This document shows positions 61,655-64,000 of a stretch of 64,000 bases of DNA, piece by piece; position 1 is the stretch's first letter, and each line of letters opens with the position of its first letter. The position numbers and the translations under genes are program-made. The notes under the pieces are model-generated. The model ran no database searches and was not told the origin of the DNA. It saw only the letters and a program-made list of their open reading frames with translations. Source of the stretch: UBA60 sp964587885 (GTDB taxonomy: Archaea; Thermoplasmatota; Poseidoniia; Poseidoniales; Poseidoniaceae); NCBI GenBank assembly GCA_964587885.1, contig CAZPME010000006.1, positions 17,067-81,066 on the forward strand. The letters are read 5' to 3'.

Positions 61655-63976
61655 TTGGGGTCAAAAGAAGACCAACTGCGCCGTGATGCATTGGAGTACC
61701 ATGCAAAATCTCCGCAGGGGAAAATTAAAGTCGAACCAACCAAGCCTCACGGTACAGCAAAAGAATTGTCTCTAGCCTACTCACCAGGGGTAGCCTACCC
61801 GTGTTTGGAAATTCAAAAAACCCCTAATGACGTTTATCGCTATACTGCTAAAGGCAATCTCGTTGCAGTTATTACCAATGGTACAGCAGTTCTCGGACTC
61901 GGCGATATTGGGGCGTTAGCTAGCAAGCCAGTGATGGAAGGAAAGGGATTACTGCTCAAGACCTTCGCCGATATTGATGTCTTTGATATTGAGGTCAATG
62001 AGACCGACCCTGAGGCTTTCATCAAGACAGTCTGTGCGATTTCACCGACCTTTGGGGGTATCAATCTTGAGGACATTAAAGCCCCAGAGTGTTTTGAAAT
62101 CGAGCGCCTCATTGCTGAGAATACAGACATTCCAGTCATGCATGATGACCAACATGGAACCGCAATAATTTCAGGGGCTGCATTACTCAATGCTTGTGAG
62201 ATTCAAGACAAAGAACTCGACCAAATCAAGGTCGTCGTTGCTGGTGCTGGGGCAAGTGCAATCGCTTGTGCAAATCACTATGTTGCGCTTGGAGTAAATG
62301 TTGACAACATCATCATGTGTGATTCAAAAGGTATCATGACCAAAGATAGAATGGAGGCTGGAGAATTGAATCAATACAAAGCGGTCTATGCCCAAGATTG
62401 TTCTGCCGGAAACCTAGCAGATGCTTTGGTTGGTGCCGATGTCTTGCTCGGGCTATCGCGAGGAGGAATTGTCAGTCCAGAAATGCTTACCGAAATGGCC
62501 GATAAACCGATTATTTTCGCGCTTGCTAACCCCGACCCAGAAATCATGCCCGATATTGCCAAGAAATCTCGTCCCGATGCAATCATTGCAACCGGTCGCT
62601 CAGATTTTCCCAATCAAGTCAACAATGTCCTCGGTTTTCCCTATATTTTCCGCGGTGCACTTGATGTGCGCGCCCGAGATATCACCGCCGGTATGAAAAT
62701 GGCGGCAACACATGCATTAGCCGAATTGGCTAAGGAACCGGTTCCCGAAGATGTCGCCCATGCCTATGGGCTTGAATCGTTACACTTTGGGCAGGATTAT
62801 ATCATTCCCAAACCTTTCGATGAGAGAGTTTTGCTATGGGAGGCTTCGGCTGTGGCCGCCGCTGCTGTTGCCGAAGGAATTGCTTGTATTGATGAAACGC
62901 AATTCAATATTGACACTTATCGTGAATCACTTGAGGCTCGCCTTGGTCTGCGCTATAGTGTAATGCGAGGTGTCATCAATCAAGTCAAGCATTCAGGTAA
63001 GAGGATTGTATTTCCTGAAGGTGATAATGAGAAGGTCATTCAAGCCGCAAGTGAGTTGGTTGACGAGGGAATTTGTTATCCAATCCTGCTTGGTAATCCC
63101 CCAACAATTCGTAGAATAATGAAAGAATTGGGAGTTGAATTTCCCTGTGATGTAGTTAATCCGCGTAATGACAAACGTCGTGTTGGCAAGTATGCTAAAG
63201 CTATGTTCATCGAACGAGAACGCAAAGGAATGACGATGGTCGATGCCAAACGTTTGCTCAAGAGCCGACCCTATTTTGCCGCCCAGATGGTAAAAAGTGG
63301 CGATGCCGATGGCTTCCTTGGTGGACTTAGTCGAAATTACGCCGATGTCTTACGACCATGTTTGGAATTAATCGGCAAGGATGAGGATGCACACTGTTTG
63401 GTCGGTTGCTACATGATGACGGTCAAAGGTCGAGTTATTTTTCTCGCCGATGCGACGGTGAATATCTACCCTGATAGTAGGACGCTGGCTGAAATAGCGG
63501 TGCAGACTGCACAGGTTGCCCGTCAATTTGGCGTAGTTCCTCAAGTAGCAATGTTATCTTTTTCCAACTTCGGCTCTAGCCGTGCTAAACGAACACTAAG
63601 GGTTGACGAAGCCGTAGAAATGGCCCGTGAATTAGACCCCTCTCTGGTTATTGATGGACCCATGCAGGCGGATACTGCGCTCAATCTTGAAGTTCAAGAA
63701 GAATACCCATTCATGGATCTCGATGGACCAGCCAATGTGTTGATTTGTCCAAATTTGGCTAGCGCGAATATCGCTTACAAACTTCTGCAAGAACTCGGTG
63801 ATGCCGAAATGACTGGACCAATTCTCTCGGGGATGGATTTACCGGTTCAATTACTCGCCCGCAGCGATGGGGTAAGAGACATCGTTCACATGGGAGCGAT
63901 TTGTGTGCGAGATACTTTGCGACAAGAGAGTTATTGGGAAACCCTTGAGCGGATTTCAAGCAATGAAGAAGAATAA
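61655..63976 (+). CDS. maeB: NAD(P)-dependent malic enzyme fused to a phosphotransacetylase-like domain (MaeB type)
   Basis: A 773-residue fusion. Residues about 1-430 are the malic enzyme: KVEPTKPHGTAKELSLAYSPGVA, YTAKGNLVAVITNGTAVLGLG, MHDDQHGTAIISGAAL and a nucleotide-binding VVAGAGASAIACANHY. It makes pyruvate and CO2 from malate. Residues about 440-773 are the phosphate acetyltransferase-like domain (KRIVFPEGDNEKVIQAASEL, then LSFSNFGSSRAKRT), which in bacterial MaeB is not catalytic for acetyl transfer but binds acetyl-CoA as a regulator. TTG 61655 is the start that fits the family N-terminus; a GGTGAG Shine-Dalgarno-like site lies eight bases before it. It shares the 102-base divergent region with pyk. 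Confidence 0.95.
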   Translation: MGSKEDQLRRDALEYHAKSPQGKIKVEPTKPHGTAKELSLAYSPGVAYPCLEIQKTPNDVYRYTAKGNLVAVITNGTAVLGLGDIGALASKPVMEGKGLLLKTFADIDVFDIEVNETDPEAFIKTVCAISPTFGGINLEDIKAPECFEIERLIAENTDIPVMHDDQHGTAIISGAALLNACEIQDKELDQIKVVVAGAGASAIACANHYVALGVNVDNIIMCDSKGIMTKDRMEAGELNQYKAVYAQDCSAGNLADALVGADVLLGLSRGGIVSPEMLTEMADKPIIFALANPDPEIMPDIAKKSRPDAIIATGRSDFPNQVNNVLGFPYIFRGALDVRARDITAGMKMAATHALAELAKEPVPEDVAHAYGLESLHFGQDYIIPKPFDERVLLWEASAVAAAAVAEGIACIDETQFNIDTYRESLEARLGLRYSVMRGVINQVKHSGKRIVFPEGDNEKVIQAASELVDEGICYPILLGNPPTIRRIMKELGVEFPCDVVNPRNDKRRVGKYAKAMFIERERKGMTMVDAKRLLKSRPYFAAQMVKSGDADGFLGGLSRNYADVLRPCLELIGKDEDAHCLVGCYMMTVKGRVIFLADATVNIYPDSRTLAEIAVQTAQVARQFGVVPQVAMLSFSNFGSSRAKRTLRVDEAVEMARELDPSLVIDGPMQADTALNLEVQEEYPFMDLDGPANVLICPNLASANIAYKLLQELGDAEMTGPILSGMDLPVQLLARSDGVRDIVHMGAICVRDTLRQESYWETLERISSNEEE

Positions 63977-64000
63977 TCGAAGTAGTAGACGCACAAGCGT

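Noticed and set aside
1..64000. tRNA, rRNA, CRISPR arrays, transposases
   Set aside because: No T-arm-like GGTTCGAATCC context with an acceptor stem, no regularly spaced repeats and no transposase or integrase motifs were found by eye.

Overview
The window looks like a chromosomal fragment of a planktonic marine archaeon, most likely Marine Group II (Candidatus Poseidoniales, Thermoplasmatota). The archaeal information-processing genes point there: one-gene MCM helicase, GatE of the archaeal Glu-tRNA(Gln) amidotransferase, two type-2 peptidyl-tRNA hydrolases, a TFIIB-like zinc-ribbon protein, the archaeosine radical-SAM enzyme and an archaeal-type YchF GTPase. These are mixed with bacterial-type metabolism and very large secreted proteins anchored by one membrane helix. 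Taxonomy is inferred from gene content only. No tRNA, rRNA, CRISPR array, insertion sequence or integrase was recognised. There is one 100-N assembly gap (39874-39973).

Layout. 1-1603: AT-rich end of a glycosyltransferase island, one gene broken by a frameshift. 1680-6842: divergent esterase and secreted M60-type metallopeptidase with Ig-like repeats. 6843-11477: a possible origin-recognition-box-like site, then mcm and gatE with overlapping ends. 11487-14245: a propeller/DUF4430-like membrane protein followed by an ECF-type S component, a candidate vitamin (cobalamin?) uptake pair. 14251-18887: two pth2 paralogues flanking a tandem solute-binding lipoprotein, then threonine aldolase. 19053-23541: an orphan zinc-ribbon protein, a secreted thioredoxin-fold protein and a TFIIB-like gene that appears to start at CTG. 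23942-32874: a two-gene AddAB/AdnAB-like helicase-nuclease in which both subunits carry a RecB-type nuclease with putative Fe-S cysteines. 32879-39023: methyltransferase, proline iminopeptidase, MMPL exporter, peroxiredoxin and M28 peptidase lipoprotein. 39186-42205: coiled-coil repeat protein holding the gap, phosphatidylserine-decarboxylase-like enzyme, alpha/beta hydrolase. 42358-47987: RaSEA, a small membrane protein, a heme-copper-oxidase-I-like membrane protein with EF hands, YchF, rhomboid-like protein. 47952-51523: small zinc-finger membrane protein, then pabC and a pabB-pabA fusion making p-aminobenzoate. 51530-59878: a 2782-residue cell-surface beta-propeller/FnIII protein. 59979-63976: pyruvate kinase, the leftover 3' end of an older pyruvate kinase, and a divergent malic enzyme-phosphotransacetylase fusion.

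How it fits together. The secreted M60 and M28 peptidases, proline iminopeptidase, esterase, solute-binding lipoprotein and giant surface propeller suit a heterotroph that binds and degrades protein and glycoprotein particles. Threonine aldolase, pyruvate kinase and malic enzyme feed the glycine and pyruvate nodes. The strongest hunting results are the pyruvate kinase remnant (12 of 19 terminal residues match the intact neighbour), the ORB-like sequence upstream of mcm, the DUF4430/ECF pair, the heme-copper-oxidase-like protein that seems to have lost most heme ligands, and the CTG start preceded by a strong Shine-Dalgarno sequence.
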